Source of the DNA: Anas platyrhynchos
Lineage: Eukaryota; Chordata; Aves; Anseriformes; Anatidae
Assembly: GCF_047663525.1 (NCBI RefSeq)
Contig: NC_092603.1
Coordinates: 413,501 to 477,500, forward strand
Direction: 5' to 3'
Length of the DNA: 64,000 nt
The notes beneath the pieces were generated by a model that was given only the letters and a program-made list of their open reading frames with translations, was not told where the DNA came from and made no database searches. Below, one piece after another: positions 63,283 to 64,000 of this stretch. Made by a program: the position numbers and the translations under genes. How positions within the stretch are numbered: the first letter of the stretch is position 1; each line of letters begins with the position of its first letter.

Positions 63283-64000
63283 CCCACGGCTGCCCCACGG
63301 CTGCCCCACAGCAGCCCCACATCAGCCCCACGGCGGCCCCACGGCGGCCCCATGGTGGTCCCGTGGCGGTCCCGTGGCCCCCTCCTCGCCCCTCGGCTCC
63401 CTCCCGGCGCCCAGCCCCACGGCTGACCCATAAGTGGGGCTGGGGGCGACCCACGGAGGGAGCCGGGGGGTGAGGGCGGCCGGACCCATAGCGGGACCCA
63501 CGGCGGGGTTCAAGTGACAGCAGGGCCCGCGGACTGAGCAATGAGTGGGGCACGGCGGGACCCATAGCGAGACCCACGGTGAGACCCACAGCGAGACCCA
63601 CAGCGAGACCCACGGCGTGACCCACGGCGTGACCCATAGCGGGACCCACGGCGGGACCTCTGGCCAGCCCCATAACAAGACCCACAGAGAGACCCACAGC
63701 GGGACCCATGGCCAGCCCCACAGCGAGCCCCCCACCAAGACCCACAGTGGGACCCACGGCGAGCCCCATAGCGGGACCCACGGTGAGACCCACAGCGAGA
63801 CCCACGGCCAGCCCCACGGCGTGACCCAGAGCGAGACCCACGGCGAGACCGACAGCGGGACCCACGGCGGGACCCATAGCGAGACCCACAGAGGGACCCA
63901 CGGTGGGACCCACAGCCAGCCCCACAGCGAGCCCCACAGCGAGACCCACAACGGGACCCATGGCCAGCCCCACAGCGAGCCCCACAGCGGGACCCACGGC
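63283..64000. repeat. GACCCACGGCGAGACCCAC array after the AGPAT1 stop
   Basis: 63,283-63,370 is CAGCCCCACGGCGGCCCC. 63,500-64,000 is units of about 12-15 bp (GGGACCCACGGC, GAGACCCACAGC). No AATAAA is seen before the window ends, so the AGPAT1 3' end is not located. Confidence 0.88.

Overview
The window looks like a piece of a bird genome, from a GC-rich, minisatellite-rich microchromosome of the kind that carries the avian MHC. Small, highly conserved vertebrate exons sit in a sea of G- or C-rich tandem repeats, and almost every intron has its own repeat family. The species cannot be fixed from the sequence. The recognised genes are MHC class III neighbours in mammals (EHMT2, PPT2, PRRT1, FKBPL, AGPAT1). 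Their arrangement here differs, EGFL8 is not seen, and a carnitine-acetyltransferase-like gene that I do not know from the human class III region lies between PPT2 and PRRT1.

Layout: 1-2,540 is a 31-bp minisatellite in an EHMT2 intron. 2,618-7,811 (+) holds the last five EHMT2 (G9a) exons: end of pre-SET, SET and post-SET. 8,294-8,857 holds two facing poly(A) signals (EHMT2 and PPT2). 10,442-24,128 (-) is PPT2 with eight exons. 24,129-24,808 is a divergent promoter full of GTTGCTAGG repeats. 24,809-36,486 (+) is the CRAT-like gene (about 13 exons). 36,540-40,240 is a 45/90-bp satellite. 40,336-45,977 (+) is PRRT1 (four exons), with a 3'UTR made of RFX X-box repeats. 46,124-49,486 (-) is single-exon FKBPL with a greatly expanded repetitive N-terminal half. 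49,490-50,257 is a divergent CpG-rich promoter. 50,257-63,282 (+) is AGPAT1 (one noncoding and six coding exons). The remainder is a minisatellite.

The genes do not form a pathway. G9a is a histone H3K9 methyltransferase, PPT2 a lysosomal thioesterase, the CRAT-like protein a probable acyl-carnitine enzyme or a derivative of one, PRRT1 an AMPA-receptor-associated membrane protein, FKBPL an HSP90-binding TPR protein, and AGPAT1 makes phosphatidic acid in the ER. What they share is the genomic setting.

Three things stand out. (1) The tandem arrays have repeatedly swallowed the nearest edge of an exon and copied it, with its splice site or stop codon, into the adjoining intron or UTR (PPT2 exons 2, 4 and 8, FKBPL 3' end, AGPAT1 exons 3 and 6). 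(2) Several arrays are made of recognisable transcription-factor motifs: alternating CRE and X-box, X-box plus E2F, CCAAT boxes inside FKBPL coding sequence, ETS, GC/CACCC boxes and TAATTA. (3) Coding exons of EHMT2, PPT2, PRRT1 and the CRAT-like gene carry in-frame stops or one-base frame breaks, mostly in homopolymer runs, while FKBPL and AGPAT1 read cleanly. Consensus error is the simplest explanation but is not proven.
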